In this document: piece by piece, positions 54,133 through 63,568 of the stretch
Layout of the letters: each line of letters starts with the position of its first letter
Position numbering within the stretch: position 1 is the first letter of the stretch
DNA from: Gammaproteobacteria bacterium
GTDB lineage: Bacteria > Pseudomonadota > Gammaproteobacteria > UBA6429 > Thiohalophilaceae
Reading direction: 5' to 3'
NCBI GenBank assembly: GCA_016194635.1
Contig: JACQBC010000021.1
Coordinates: forward strand, 1 to 64,000
DNA length: 64,000 bases
Notes under the pieces: generated by a model
What the model was told of the DNA's origin: nothing
Database searches by the model: none
Seen by the model: the letters and a program-made list of their open reading frames with translations, nothing else
Made by a program: the position numbers and the translations under genes

Positions 54133-54500
54133 TGACGACGATTATTTTTCTTTTTAGCACGTCGGGTCCATTGTTTACGCAGCTCCTCCATGGAATAGCG
54201 CTGCCCGCCAAATTCATAGTCAATAAATACCAAGGCAATACCGTCGCGCATGGTACGAACCACCTTCATATTAAAAGCAATCTCCGGATTGGAAGAATCC
54301 AGCATATTCATCTTGATATGCGCCCCGACCGGAAGCTTGGGAACAGGATAACACTCCACAAACACTCCGCTATCGGAAATATCGCGGGTCTTGGCCATGA
54401 TCGAACCGATCGTGCCATGCATCAGTTTGATTCGCGAATTCACCAGCCGGCGTAAAAATCCACGCCGTTCCTGATAGCGGCTTTCCAGTTGTGATGCCAT
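54129..54500 (-). CDS. PilZ-domain c-di-GMP receptor
   Basis: The 123-residue protein consists of a PilZ domain with both binding motifs: RxxxR in RRGFLRRL and DxSxxG in DISDSGVFVE. A Lys/Arg-rich tail (RRAKKKNNRR) follows. It overlaps the cyclotransferase gene. A closely related PilZ gene lies 84 bp upstream, suggesting a tandem duplication. Confidence 0.92.
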   Translation of the reverse strand: MASQLESRYQERRGFLRRLVNSRIKLMHGTIGSIMAKTRDISDSGVFVECYPVPKLPVGAHIKMNMLDSSNPEIAFNMKVVRTMRDGIALVFIDYEFGGQRYSMEELRKQWTRRAKKKNNRRQ

Positions 54501-54584
54501 TTTGCTGTCCTTAATTTCCTGCCCCGAGCCCTGGCGATAACTATAGCGTACTGGGGTATAAAAGGCAGTGACTTGCCCGCGGCG

Positions 54585-54950
54585 TTAATTGCGAATTTTA
54601 AAATCTTCGATGTCCACATGGGTTATTTTCCATTGACGTCGCAATTCTTGCAGGGTATAGCGGCGTCCGTCAATTTCGTAATCAACCAGGGCCACGGCCA
54701 CCCCACGGGGATCAACGCGTGCGACGCGGGCATTAAATAAAATAGTAGGATTGGCCGATTCCAGCATCTGCAAGCCCAGATAGCCCCCCCGGGCAATGGG
54801 AGGAACAGGGGTGAGGTAAATGAACACCCCCGCATTGGAAATATCGCGGGAGTAACCTTCGAGGATACCGATGAAATTATTGGTGATCCGCATCCTGGCC
54901 TGCACGGGGTGGCGCGTTTGACGGCGGCGCTCAATGAATTGATCAGTCAC
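54585..54950 (-). CDS. PilZ-domain c-di-GMP receptor, paralogue
   Basis: The 121-residue protein has the motifs RRRQTRHP (RxxxR) and DISNAGVFIY (DxSxxG). It shares with the neighbouring PilZ protein the C-terminal pattern YEIDGRRYTLQELRRQW and an intact core, so the two are duplicates that have diverged. Both could read c-di-GMP made by GGDEF enzymes elsewhere in this genome. Confidence 0.92.
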   Translation of the reverse strand: MTDQFIERRRQTRHPVQARMRITNNFIGILEGYSRDISNAGVFIYLTPVPPIARGGYLGLQMLESANPTILFNARVARVDPRGVAVALVDYEIDGRRYTLQELRRQWKITHVDIEDFKIRN

Positions 54951-55178
54951 CTAAACTCAATCCTAATCTATGCCCCGCAACAGTATTGATCGGCGCGATT
55001 CACACCGCCGTAAATGGCAAATCAGTGCATGCCGTTTTTAGAAATGTTATGGAATAGGATTATAACCAAGCAAAGTGCTTTTCCCAGGGAAATCTACAAA
55101 AATACTCTGAGATCACAGCAGCTTAGATAATATTGCTCAAGGCTTCATCAATAATTTCACCTATTAGTCCCAACCCGC

Positions 55179-55604
55179 TCACCAGGGCAGCGGCATCACC
55201 GCTTCGCGCATCACTTGGATGTCTTGGATTTTGTCATTTTGCAGAGCCAGGGTCAGATAATAACCCGCCGGCAAATCGAGATTCAGCAGATCAGCGGACG
55301 ACACGCACTGCCCGCCCACGGCCTCCACCGCAGCGATCAACACGCCCTGGGCATCCGGCACGAATTGTTTAAAATGCCGACGGGCCAGGCACACGCGCTC
55401 ACCGCTGCGACTACTCACCACGCACCGGCGCTCGCTACCGATGTGTGAAACAGCGATACGTTTGGTCTGGGGTTGATACGCCGAGTTGAGACAAAAAAAC
55501 GCCGCCGCCAACCTCGACATTAAATCCGTGATGAAATCCACCGCGGGCTGCACCACTTCCAGGGTGGTATCCAGTGTTACCTCGACACTATTTTCGATCT
55601 GCAT
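55179..55604 (-). CDS. Hypothetical protein
   Basis: The 141-residue protein has an acidic, beta-rich start (VEVTLDTTLEVVQPAVDF), an internal region with cysteines (FFCLN, RRCVVSS, RVCLARR, GQCVSS) and a C-terminal KIQDIQVMREA. I do not recognise the family. It has no signal peptide. It lies between the PilZ genes and a small membrane protein gene in a minus-strand run. Confidence 0.55.
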   Translation of the reverse strand: MQIENSVEVTLDTTLEVVQPAVDFITDLMSRLAAAFFCLNSAYQPQTKRIAVSHIGSERRCVVSSRSGERVCLARRHFKQFVPDAQGVLIAAVEAVGGQCVSSADLLNLDLPAGYYLTLALQNDKIQDIQVMREAVMPLPW

Positions 55605-55661
55605 GCACGCCCCCTCAAAGGAAATTAACCTTGGATTATTACAAACAATTTTCGGTTTGGC

Positions 55662-55967
55662 CTATTGGCCCTTACCGGCAAACAACGGCATCACCAGCAA
55701 GCCAATCAAGGTTGCCAACAAAACATCACGGTTGATCCCCCACTGGTGCGCCAGTGCGACGGGCAAATTCGCCCCCGCCACACACCCCACGACCAATACA
55801 ATCAGCAGTAAATGGCGGTGCGCAATTAACCCCGCAATTATAATCGCCGCCAACGTGACTACGAGGATATTCGGCTCCACCCCTAGCCGCACCAACATCC
55901 CCTCCGGCAGGTTAATTGCGATACTCAACAACAAAACCAAACTGACCAGTGCATAGCGCAACCACAT
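55662..55967 (-). CDS. Small membrane protein
   Basis: ATG 55967 with a G-rich ribosome-site candidate upstream gives 101 residues. Three or four helices cover nearly the whole chain (YALVSLVLLLSIAI, ILVVTLAAIIIAGLI, LLLIVLVVGCVAG, LLATLIGLLVMPL). I do not recognise it. It begins a minus-strand run that includes the hypothetical gene at 55179. Confidence 0.6.
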   Translation of the reverse strand: MWLRYALVSLVLLLSIAINLPEGMLVRLGVEPNILVVTLAAIIIAGLIAHRHLLLIVLVVGCVAGANLPVALAHQWGINRDVLLATLIGLLVMPLFAGKGQ

Positions 55968-56124
55968 ACCCCGCCCCCCATCCCTGAGCACAGTCTGCGT
56001 GCATTGTTTAAACCCACTTGAATAAGGGTTATAGCCATCACACCCCTGTAATTCACCTCATCATTTTTCCTTAGCGCACGATATAGAAGGAATACCTCTT
56101 CCGGGTAAGTAAAATGCTAACCAC

Positions 56125-57558
56125 GTGTCCAAGACTACTCCACTAAAAGAATGGGTCCGTCGTATCAGCGAAGAAGAGATGCCGGTCTTCGCGCACACGG
56201 CCCGATCCATCGCCACCGCCTCCAAGGGACTGGATACCCCCGTGGCCGAACTCGCCCATCTAATCTTGCAAGACAGTTCCATGACGGCCAAGGTATTGCG
56301 ACTGGCCAATAGCGCCTATTACAACCCCTCGGGACGGCCGGTGAATACCATTAGCCGTGGCATTTTGTTTTTGGGTTTTGACGTGGTGCGCAGCATTGCC
56401 TTAACCATCGCTATCATTGATCCGCTGATTAAAGGATTACAACACGAATATGTGGTACGGGAGATGGCCCGCTGTTTTCACGCGGCGGTACAGGCCAAGG
56501 CCATTGCGCAGGCGCGCGGTGCCAGCAATAACGAAGAGGTGTTTATCGCCGCCTTGCTCTACCGGCTGGGAAATATGGCCTTCTGGTGTTTTCCATGCGG
56601 CCAAGCCAATGCCCTGGATAACGCCTACCAACAGTGGGACCAGCCTGAGAAGGCGGAAAACGCAGTGCTCGGCTTCAACCTCCGCCAACTTACCCAAGGG
56701 CTAAACCAGGAATGGCATTTAAGCGAATTGCTTAAATCCATTCTTACCGCAAAATCAACCAGCCCCGAAAGGGAAGATTTGCAGCAAGCGTTTAGCTTGA
56801 TCACGGCGGTTGAAGAAGGCTGGGGCAGCATCGCGGCCAAACGCTGTTGCGCCACGATTGCCGAGCTCGTCAATCGCAGTTCGGACGAAACCTGGATCAT
56901 GATCAATAAAGCCGCGTTCGAGGCGGTGCAGGTCACGCGTGAATTTGGTATTGAAACCGTCGGTAAACATATCCCCTTACCGGATAAATCCATACAAGAC
57001 GGGCACAGCACTGTCGACAGTGAACCGCGGCCACAACCCGATTTGCAATTACAAATGGGTATGCTGCGTGAACTTACCGCGATGCTGCATGAAAAGGCCG
57101 ATATCAACGCGGTTATCAGTACCGTGATGGAGGCGGTCTACCGGGTGCTGGGAATGGAACGTACCGTGATTGCCTTTATCTCCCCCGAGGATGGACACCT
57201 GCGCGCCAAATACATGCTCGGCGATCAGAAAGACAAACTTAAACGCGGCTTCAATTTTGCCGTTGCAGAACAAAGTCACGATTTCATCACCTATGTCTTG
57301 AACCAGAAAGAGGGCTGTTGGTTAAACGCCAAGACCCGTGTGCAACTCGAACCCCTGATTAGCGACGACATGCGTCAGTGTTTGGGGGTGCTGGAATTTT
57401 TTATCATGCCGATCCGGATCAACCATAAAGGCCGGGGCGTAGTATACGCGGATTGTAAATACAGCGGCCGGTCATTAACCGATGCTGATTTTCAAACCTT
57501 TGTGCATTTCAGTGAACACATTACCATTGCCTTTGATTTATTGGCAAAATCCAAATAA
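56125..57558 (+). CDS. HDOD-GAF signalling protein
   Basis: The 477-residue protein starts at GTG 56125. It has an HDOD domain (~15-275, with LAHLILQDSSMTAKVLRLANSAYYNP and LLYRLGN in place of the usual LLHDIG, so the HD pair is lost) and a GAF domain (~320-475, MEAVYRVLGMERTVIAF). It is likely a scaffold or ligand-responsive signal protein. Palindromic repeat C follows. Confidence 0.87.
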   Translation: MSKTTPLKEWVRRISEEEMPVFAHTARSIATASKGLDTPVAELAHLILQDSSMTAKVLRLANSAYYNPSGRPVNTISRGILFLGFDVVRSIALTIAIIDPLIKGLQHEYVVREMARCFHAAVQAKAIAQARGASNNEEVFIAALLYRLGNMAFWCFPCGQANALDNAYQQWDQPEKAENAVLGFNLRQLTQGLNQEWHLSELLKSILTAKSTSPEREDLQQAFSLITAVEEGWGSIAAKRCCATIAELVNRSSDETWIMINKAAFEAVQVTREFGIETVGKHIPLPDKSIQDGHSTVDSEPRPQPDLQLQMGMLRELTAMLHEKADINAVISTVMEAVYRVLGMERTVIAFISPEDGHLRAKYMLGDQKDKLKRGFNFAVAEQSHDFITYVLNQKEGCWLNAKTRVQLEPLISDDMRQCLGVLEFFIMPIRINHKGRGVVYADCKYSGRSLTDADFQTFVHFSEHITIAFDLLAKSK

Positions 57559-57601
57559 ATAGAATCCCCTCCCCTGGTACCAAACCCTACCCCGCTCTTT
57601 T

Positions 57602-57735
57602 ATTACTGAGTCACATGGAAAGGATACCCTCCCACCAAGACACGCCGTCAATACCTCCCTATAGGCTCGACAGTAGCATCCCTGCGGCGGACGGTCTTGA
57701 TTGGCAGGTGTCCTGTCCATGTGACTCAGTAGTAA
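57602..57735. repeat. Intergenic palindromic repeat, copy C (extended outer arms)
   Basis: The left arm ACTGAGTCACATGGA... (57605 on) pairs with the right arm ending TCCATGTGACTCAGT (57716-57730); the outer 15 nt are perfect, the inner part has several mismatches. The core has CGCCGTCAATACCTCCC, TATAGGCTCG and a loop GCATCCCTGC. It lies between convergent genes (HDOD-GAF and beta-barrel). Confidence 0.88.
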
Positions 57736-57770
57736 ATATGGTTAAATATACTTGACCTGAGGACCTCCGT

Positions 57771-59060
57771 CTAAAATCCATAACGCAGCTCCGCAAACGC
57801 ACCGCGGTTCGCTCCGAGGCTACCGTATTGGGTATCCGCCGCGCCATTATAAAGTGCGGCGCCCAGAGTCCCTTTCCAATGATCACTGAACGCGTAGGTC
57901 AGTAGCGGTCGAATAAAACTGTCATGGCGGGTGAGATTGAAGACGGCGAAGAGTTCGGCCTCCAAGGTGTCGTTGAACCATTTGTCGCTGATCCGAAAAC
58001 TGATGCCATGGCTGAGACGATCCCGCTGCCCATCGAGGATCGCATTTTGAATCGCGATACCGCGCTCCACCGGATCAACAATGGCGTCTGGGGTATGGTA
58101 CTGCCGTACCCGGCGCTCAAAAAACTGCAAATTGACGTTCAGATTCGCGAAAAACGTGCGGTCTAGTCCAATGATCCAAAACAGAAACGGGTTCTTGGTC
58201 GCCGGATCGGTACCGCGCTGATCGGCGCTGTCAACATACGCCAACTCACCGCGAAACCCAAAGCGGCCGAAGTTACGCGCGAAGTCTGCGCCAAATACGG
58301 TAATACGGTCATAATGAAGTGTCAGTAACGGTGCGGAGCTAACGCTAGCGATAACACCCAGATCCGGCAACAAACTAAATCCACGAAAATAACTCACTGA
58401 AGCATCAAAGCCTTCTCCCGCTTTATCGAGTTTTATCCCAACCTCGCTATGCGACAGGGTCCGCGCCGGGATTTGCTGTTTAATCGTAGCAGTGGTGGGC
58501 AACGGCATCTTGGAGGGCTCGAACCAGGGCGTCACGAAAACACTGAGGGTATGTTGTGGCGATAAATAGGTATCGAATTTAATCGCCGTGGTACCAAAAC
58601 GTTGGTCGTCCTCGAACGGCAATAACACCACGAAGTCGCGCGGGGTGAGGTTGTCGGTGGGATTAATCCCGTCAGCGCGTCCCCAGGCGACGATCTGTTT
58701 GCCGATGCGAAGATCCGCTTTTTCAAAATGCGCTGTCGCATAGCCTTCCAGTAAACGGCTTTGGGTCTCGCCGCCGTTACCGGGCGAAGCATTGGTGATC
58801 CGCGCTTCGAGCTTGGCGTCGATGCTACTGCTTAATTCCGGCAGCACTTTGATTTGTGCCGTGGCACCAAGAAAATCGGTGCCGTTATCCAAGGTGTTCG
58901 ATGAACGAAAATAATCCATGCGCAACGTACCGCTGGGTCGTTGCGCCTGCAACAAGGCCGTTAACCCGCTCGGCGCCTGCGCCACCGCCGATTCGTCGGC
59001 ATGAACCAGCGCCACACTGCCGCTGAGAACAGCAAGCATAACCCTTCCCGCCGATGTCAT
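57771..59060 (-). CDS. DUF1302-like outer-membrane beta-barrel
   Basis: The 429-residue protein has a signal peptide (MLAVLSGSVALVHA) and many alternating strands, ending in the outer-membrane signature YGF. Typical segments: LRIGKQIVAWGRADGINPTDNLTPRDF and PFEDDQRFG. This matches DUF1302-type proteins. It overlaps the lipoprotein-sorting gene by 4 bp and follows an RND permease, so it is probably the outer-membrane partner of an envelope transport system. Confidence 0.78.
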   Translation of the reverse strand: MTSAGRVMLAVLSGSVALVHADESAVAQAPSGLTALLQAQRPSGTLRMDYFRSSNTLDNGTDFLGATAQIKVLPELSSSIDAKLEARITNASPGNGGETQSRLLEGYATAHFEKADLRIGKQIVAWGRADGINPTDNLTPRDFVVLLPFEDDQRFGTTAIKFDTYLSPQHTLSVFVTPWFEPSKMPLPTTATIKQQIPARTLSHSEVGIKLDKAGEGFDASVSYFRGFSLLPDLGVIASVSSAPLLTLHYDRITVFGADFARNFGRFGFRGELAYVDSADQRGTDPATKNPFLFWIIGLDRTFFANLNVNLQFFERRVRQYHTPDAIVDPVERGIAIQNAILDGQRDRLSHGISFRISDKWFNDTLEAELFAVFNLTRHDSFIRPLLTYAFSDHWKGTLGAALYNGAADTQYGSLGANRGAFAELRYGF

Positions 59061-59872
59061 TCGCGTTCGATATAACGGGTCGTGAATACGTCGTCCGGCA
59101 TGGCCACGCCGGCTTCAATCTTGTCAAAGTTGATGATGGTTTGGTGTCCGGTCTGATGATTGATCATCTCACGGTGCAAGGCATACCACCGCGCGGTGTC
59201 GGGTTCAACCAATTGATATCGGGTAACACGCTGGGTTTTCAGCAACCGTCCCGACAGATCGTAATACTCCACTTTGGATTCCAGAAAAATATCGGTTCTC
59301 ACCCAGGTGAGTTTCTTGCTGTAACCGCTGTTGGTTTTCACTGCCTCATTGATCGGTACCGATTCAATAACGTAACACGGGTGATCGTCAATCGACTCCG
59401 TGCGCAGCAACCGGTGTTGGTATTGATCCACTTTCGGCAGAGAAATATCCCCGTACGAAAAATCCGAACCGACGAAACTGTCCTTTTTATTATTAGCCAC
59501 CAGCCGCCGACTTTTTTTCAGCGCCGGCAGATAGATCCACAAATCGTCATCGCCGTCGCTGTGTTCCACCTGCAGGAATCCGGTACCTTTAATATCGGTT
59601 GGCGTGCTGAACCTCACCAACAGCTTGGAGTCGATGCCGTTGGGTTGCAGCTTGAGCAATGTGGTGTTCTTTCGTTCCCGCTGCTGGCCTGTGTCATTGA
59701 TCAATACCATTGTCGTGTCGCTCTTGAGGGTTTTTATCTTGGAGACAAAAAAATTCTTCTCCATGATGGCGCGTGCGCCCAACTCCGCTATGACACCGGC
59801 AGCCACCGGTGCCAGCGCCGGCAATGCCACCCCCCCCAGCAACAGCGCGGCCGAGATAACCCGGCGCCTCAT
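59057..59872 (-). CDS. Outer-membrane lipoprotein-sorting protein (LolA-like)
   Basis: The 271-residue protein has a signal peptide and a LolA/LppX-like fold: MVLINDTGQQRERKNTTLL, FLQVEHSDGDDDLWIYLPAL, VEYYDLSGRLLKTQRV. Such proteins carry lipids or lipoproteins across the periplasm. It has a strong ribosome site (AGGAGG) and overlaps the RND gene and the barrel gene by 4 bp each. Confidence 0.88.
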   Translation of the reverse strand: MRRRVISAALLLGGVALPALAPVAAGVIAELGARAIMEKNFFVSKIKTLKSDTTMVLINDTGQQRERKNTTLLKLQPNGIDSKLLVRFSTPTDIKGTGFLQVEHSDGDDDLWIYLPALKKSRRLVANNKKDSFVGSDFSYGDISLPKVDQYQHRLLRTESIDDHPCYVIESVPINEAVKTNSGYSKKLTWVRTDIFLESKVEYYDLSGRLLKTQRVTRYQLVEPDTARWYALHREMINHQTGHQTIINFDKIEAGVAMPDDVFTTRYIERE

Positions 59873-62274
59873 GTCCTCCCTCCTGGCGTGACAGTGGCGA
59901 CCTTGTTAAACAACGCTTCGGGCTGATCGCCAAAGATGAAGCGCGGTTTGAAGATCATCATCAGCGCGCGCAGAAAGAACAGGGCGAAGAACGCGCTGAC
60001 CGCCATGGTTGCCGTGACCATGTTCGAGAGCTGGTTATAAAACGCAAAGTCTGACGCTTGTAAAACCGCGTAGCCGCCGATAACCGATAGCGCCACGAAC
60101 AGAATGGCCTTGCCAGAGGTTAACAAAGAGGTCTGGGTCGCGGACCGGACGTCACCGCCGCGCGCGAGTTCCTCACGGAACCGAAACAGCAAATAAATTT
60201 CGTAGTCCGCGCCAATGCCGATGGCCATGGCTGCGGTCGTCATCGCGGTAATATCGAGCGGTGTATGCAGCCAACCCATCAAACCGAAGTTCGCGATCGT
60301 CACCGCAAACAACGGTGTAATCACGAACAAACCGCCCACCCAGGATCGCAACACGATGGCACCGAGGATGAACACCACCAAGGCCATCTGCGCCATATTG
60401 CGGAACTTGTCTTGGACGATGACATCATTCAGGGCAATCAACTGCGGCAGACTGCCACCCATCTGCACGCTGACCCCGGGCGGAAAACTCTTGTCGATGA
60501 CGGTCTGGGCTTTATGCGCGAGGATATCAGCGTTGGTAGTACTGTCATTTTTGATAAACGTCCAAACGGAGGCACGCTGGTAATTGTTATCCACGAAACT
60601 GTCAAAATCCTGCGGGTCGCCGGACAGTGAGTACAGGAAGAGATATTGCGCGACCAGCTCGCGGCTCTGCGGTAGGGTATAAAACGCCTTGTCGTCCGCA
60701 TGCATCGCCTGATTCATGCGCTTGATCAGATCCACCAGCGATTGCGTCTTGCCGACGTCTGCTTGGCTCTCGAGGAAGGTCTGCAACTGCGCCATTCCCT
60801 GCAAGACCCTGGGATCTTTTATTCCATCCGGTTCAGGTGTCTGGATCAGAAATTGAATCGAGTTGGTGCCGCCAAACGTCCGGTTAAGCGCTCGATCATC
60901 GATACGCAGTTGGCTCGTCGGCTTGAAGTAGAGCTTAAAATTGTTGTCGATGCGCAGGAATGCCACACCGGTTCCCACCAGTGCGAGCAGCGCAAGTCCG
61001 CCGCCGACGATCCACGAAGCGCGTCCGCCGACGAGGTTGTTGGCCACGCCAAGCAAGAACTTGTCCAATATACCCGCTTTACGTTCGCGTTCGGCTTCGC
61101 GTTTTTTCGGAGGACGAAGCGCCGAGCGCACTGCTGGAATGACCGTCATCTCGATCACCATGGCGGCGAGCACGCCGCAACCGGCAAACACACCGAAGTG
61201 CTGCACCATAGAGATGCCGGTACTCGCGAGCGAGAAGAAGGTAATGGCCGCGATCAAGCCTGCCACGATCATCACCGGCCCGACACGGATCATCGATTCC
61301 ACCACCGCCGTCCGGTTGGCATCGCGCGCGTTCATGCCGGCGGACTGTAGCCGGTGATATTCCTCGTAATAACGTTTGAGAATCTGGATCGCGTGGCCGG
61401 CGGCGACCGCCATGACGAGAATCGGAGTCGTGGTGTTCAGGGGATCCATGTGCACGCTTAGCAAACCCATCAATCCCAGACTCCAAATGACACTCAAGAC
61501 GCCCGTCAGCATCGGTAGCAGCATCCCCTGCAAACTGCGGAACGACCAGTATTGGATAAGCATGATGACGAGCAGCGCGGCGCCGAAAAACATCGGCATC
61601 TTCATAAACTGAACATCCGCTGCTTCGCCGATCACAGGCGTCCCGCCGAGGTAGATATCCACCGTGTCGTCGCGTTCATGGTCGACGATTTTGCGCATCC
61701 CCTCGAGCAGTGCGATAAAGTTCGGAGTCTTTTCGTCCTGCTTGAAATCCGCGACGACCGCCGCCGCTTTGCCGTCCGGCGACACCAGAGCGTTGATATA
61801 AATTGGCATCGAGGCCACCGCAGCCTTGAGTCTTTCCATTTCCGCCGGCGTTTGCGGTACCGTCTCCATCATCGGGCGCACCTCCATGCCCTCGGGACTA
61901 CCCTTGATCTGCTTCACCTTGCGCGCCGCCAAGCTCAGGATATTGTGCCGAACCGCATTTGGTAACTGTTCGATCTCTTCCTGGATGTGTTTGATCTTCG
62001 CTAGTACCTGCGGCTGGTAAATGCCCCCCTGCTTGGGAACGACGCCGATCACGGTCAGGTTCCTGCCGCCGAAGACTTCCTCCAGCAGGTTCGTCGTCAC
62101 GACATAAGCATGCTTCTGGGGCGCCCAGAGATTCGGATTGGTGTCCATCTGGAGACTGCCGATGCGGGTTACTAAAAAAGCAGTGATGCCCAGGATCACG
62201 ATGACAACGAGAAGGCGATGCGAAATGATCCACTGCGCATACGGACGGAAAAAACGGGATTTAGCTACTTCCAT
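59869..62274 (-). CDS. RND/MMPL-family exporter
   Basis: The 801-residue protein has two repeats, each with one helix, a periplasmic domain and five more helices, as in MMPL-type RND exporters (SSD-like LGLMGLLSVHMDPLNTTTPILVMAVAAGHAIQI in the first, ITAMTTAAMAIGIGADYEIYLLFRFREE in the second). It likely moves a lipid across the inner membrane with the LolA-like and barrel partners. A truncated copy of its N-terminus lies upstream at 63190-63525. Confidence 0.92.
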   Translation of the reverse strand: MEVAKSRFFRPYAQWIISHRLLVVIVILGITAFLVTRIGSLQMDTNPNLWAPQKHAYVVTTNLLEEVFGGRNLTVIGVVPKQGGIYQPQVLAKIKHIQEEIEQLPNAVRHNILSLAARKVKQIKGSPEGMEVRPMMETVPQTPAEMERLKAAVASMPIYINALVSPDGKAAAVVADFKQDEKTPNFIALLEGMRKIVDHERDDTVDIYLGGTPVIGEAADVQFMKMPMFFGAALLVIMLIQYWSFRSLQGMLLPMLTGVLSVIWSLGLMGLLSVHMDPLNTTTPILVMAVAAGHAIQILKRYYEEYHRLQSAGMNARDANRTAVVESMIRVGPVMIVAGLIAAITFFSLASTGISMVQHFGVFAGCGVLAAMVIEMTVIPAVRSALRPPKKREAERERKAGILDKFLLGVANNLVGGRASWIVGGGLALLALVGTGVAFLRIDNNFKLYFKPTSQLRIDDRALNRTFGGTNSIQFLIQTPEPDGIKDPRVLQGMAQLQTFLESQADVGKTQSLVDLIKRMNQAMHADDKAFYTLPQSRELVAQYLFLYSLSGDPQDFDSFVDNNYQRASVWTFIKNDSTTNADILAHKAQTVIDKSFPPGVSVQMGGSLPQLIALNDVIVQDKFRNMAQMALVVFILGAIVLRSWVGGLFVITPLFAVTIANFGLMGWLHTPLDITAMTTAAMAIGIGADYEIYLLFRFREELARGGDVRSATQTSLLTSGKAILFVALSVIGGYAVLQASDFAFYNQLSNMVTATMAVSAFFALFFLRALMMIFKPRFIFGDQPEALFNKVATVTPGGRT

Positions 62275-62324
62275 TTTGAGTCTCCAGGTTTGATGTTTGC
62301 GACCAGTAAATAGAACTTTTGCTC

Positions 62325-63155
62325 CTAAATTCTATGCAGCCGTATGGCGGATTTTCGCTGCATTTTTGTCATGAGTTTGCGAACCGGACTGGTGTGCATA
62401 AACTTCCTCATCACGCGATTGAGGCGTCCCGGAATGTGGGACGATTGATTGGCCTGCAGCGCTTTGAGGCCCTCGGCAACGCACTGATCGACTGACATGG
62501 GTTTCATTGGCATTGAGTCTATTTCCATGCCAAATTCCTTAACTATAAGATCAGTGTTAGTCGGACCAGGAAGAAGTGTGAAGACATTCACGTTGTGCTC
62601 TTTCAGTTCAATGTGAAGGGCTTCACCGAAGGATTCGACATAAGCTTTGGTTGCGGCAATGTTGGCTATATAAGGAACCCCCAAACTTGCTCCCATCGCA
62701 CCAACCATCACGATTCCGCCACGCCCCCGGTTCACTAACGTTGGAGCAAAATAATGAACGAGTTCCAAATGCGAAATGAGATTAATACTCAGAACCTCTC
62801 GAAGTTCTGCGTGTGAGATTTTCAAGAATGCCCCGGCCTTCCCTGCACCTTGCATTGAAACAAGGAGTCCTATATCGAGACCTTTGACTGCTGTGTCGAT
62901 ATCGGAAACAAACCCGTCTTTGCTTAAATCTAGGGCAATGACCTTGCATTGTATTTTGAATTCCCGTGACAGGTTCTGCGAAAGCTCTTCTAATAGAGCG
63001 CCTCTTCGAGCGACCAGAACAAGATTCAAACCAGCACTTGCCAATTGTCTGGCAAATTCTTTTCCTATCCCGGAGGATGCCCCAGTCACTATTGCCCAAG
63101 GACCATATTTATTTTTATCAATGATTGTTTTCATTTTGTTTTCTAGTTTTTTCAT
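62325..63155 (-). CDS. Short-chain dehydrogenase/reductase
   Basis: The 276-residue protein starts at ATG 63155, with AAAGGG 8 nt upstream. It has the SDR features: TGASSGIGKEFARQL (NAD(P) binding), VDIGLLVSMQGAG in place of NNAG, and YVESFGEALHIEL around the catalytic Tyr/Lys region; note that the usual YxxxK is replaced by TKAYVES, so the active-site lysine precedes tyrosine. Function unclear; it is 50 bp upstream of the RND gene. Confidence 0.85.
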   Translation of the reverse strand: MKKLENKMKTIIDKNKYGPWAIVTGASSGIGKEFARQLASAGLNLVLVARRGALLEELSQNLSREFKIQCKVIALDLSKDGFVSDIDTAVKGLDIGLLVSMQGAGKAGAFLKISHAELREVLSINLISHLELVHYFAPTLVNRGRGGIVMVGAMGASLGVPYIANIAATKAYVESFGEALHIELKEHNVNVFTLLPGPTNTDLIVKEFGMEIDSMPMKPMSVDQCVAEGLKALQANQSSHIPGRLNRVMRKFMHTSPVRKLMTKMQRKSAIRLHRI

Positions 63156-63189
63156 ATGTATATCCCTTTAGTTGCTTGGTTAAATCTCA

Positions 63190-63525
63190 TTACTTCAGCT
63201 CTGCGATGTGGTCCTTCGCCCACTGCTCGAGGGTGCGCGCCGGGCGACTGTTCGATCGCCGCCTGGATGCGCTTGATCTTCGTCAATACTTGCGGCTGGT
63301 AAACACCCCCCTGCTTGGGAACGATACCGATCACGGTGTAGTTCTTGCCGCCGAAGATTTTATCCAGCAGGTTAGTCGTCTTGACATAGACATGCTTCTG
63401 GGGTGACCACAGGCTCGGATGGGAATCAAGTTGCAGGCTGCCCACGATCACAATAACAACCAGCAGGCGGTACGTAATGATCCATTGAACATAGGGATGG
63501 AAAAACCTGACCTCACTGTATTTGA
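63190..63525 (-). pseudogene. Truncated duplicate of the RND exporter N-terminus
   Basis: In the minus-strand frame from about 63520, the sequence reads RFFHPYVQWIITYRLLVVIVIVGSLQLDSHPSLWSPQKHVYV, clearly paralogous to the first ~90 residues of the RND gene. The start ATG is out of frame with it. After IQAAIEQSP it stops matching, and a second frame then gives ARTLEQWAKDHIAELK-stop, resembling the tail of an NmrA-like oxidoreductase. The copy is thus a fused remnant. Confidence 0.75.
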
Positions 63526-63568
63526 CATCTTGATCTCCGGTTTGGACTTGGTGAATTTTAAGAGTTTG

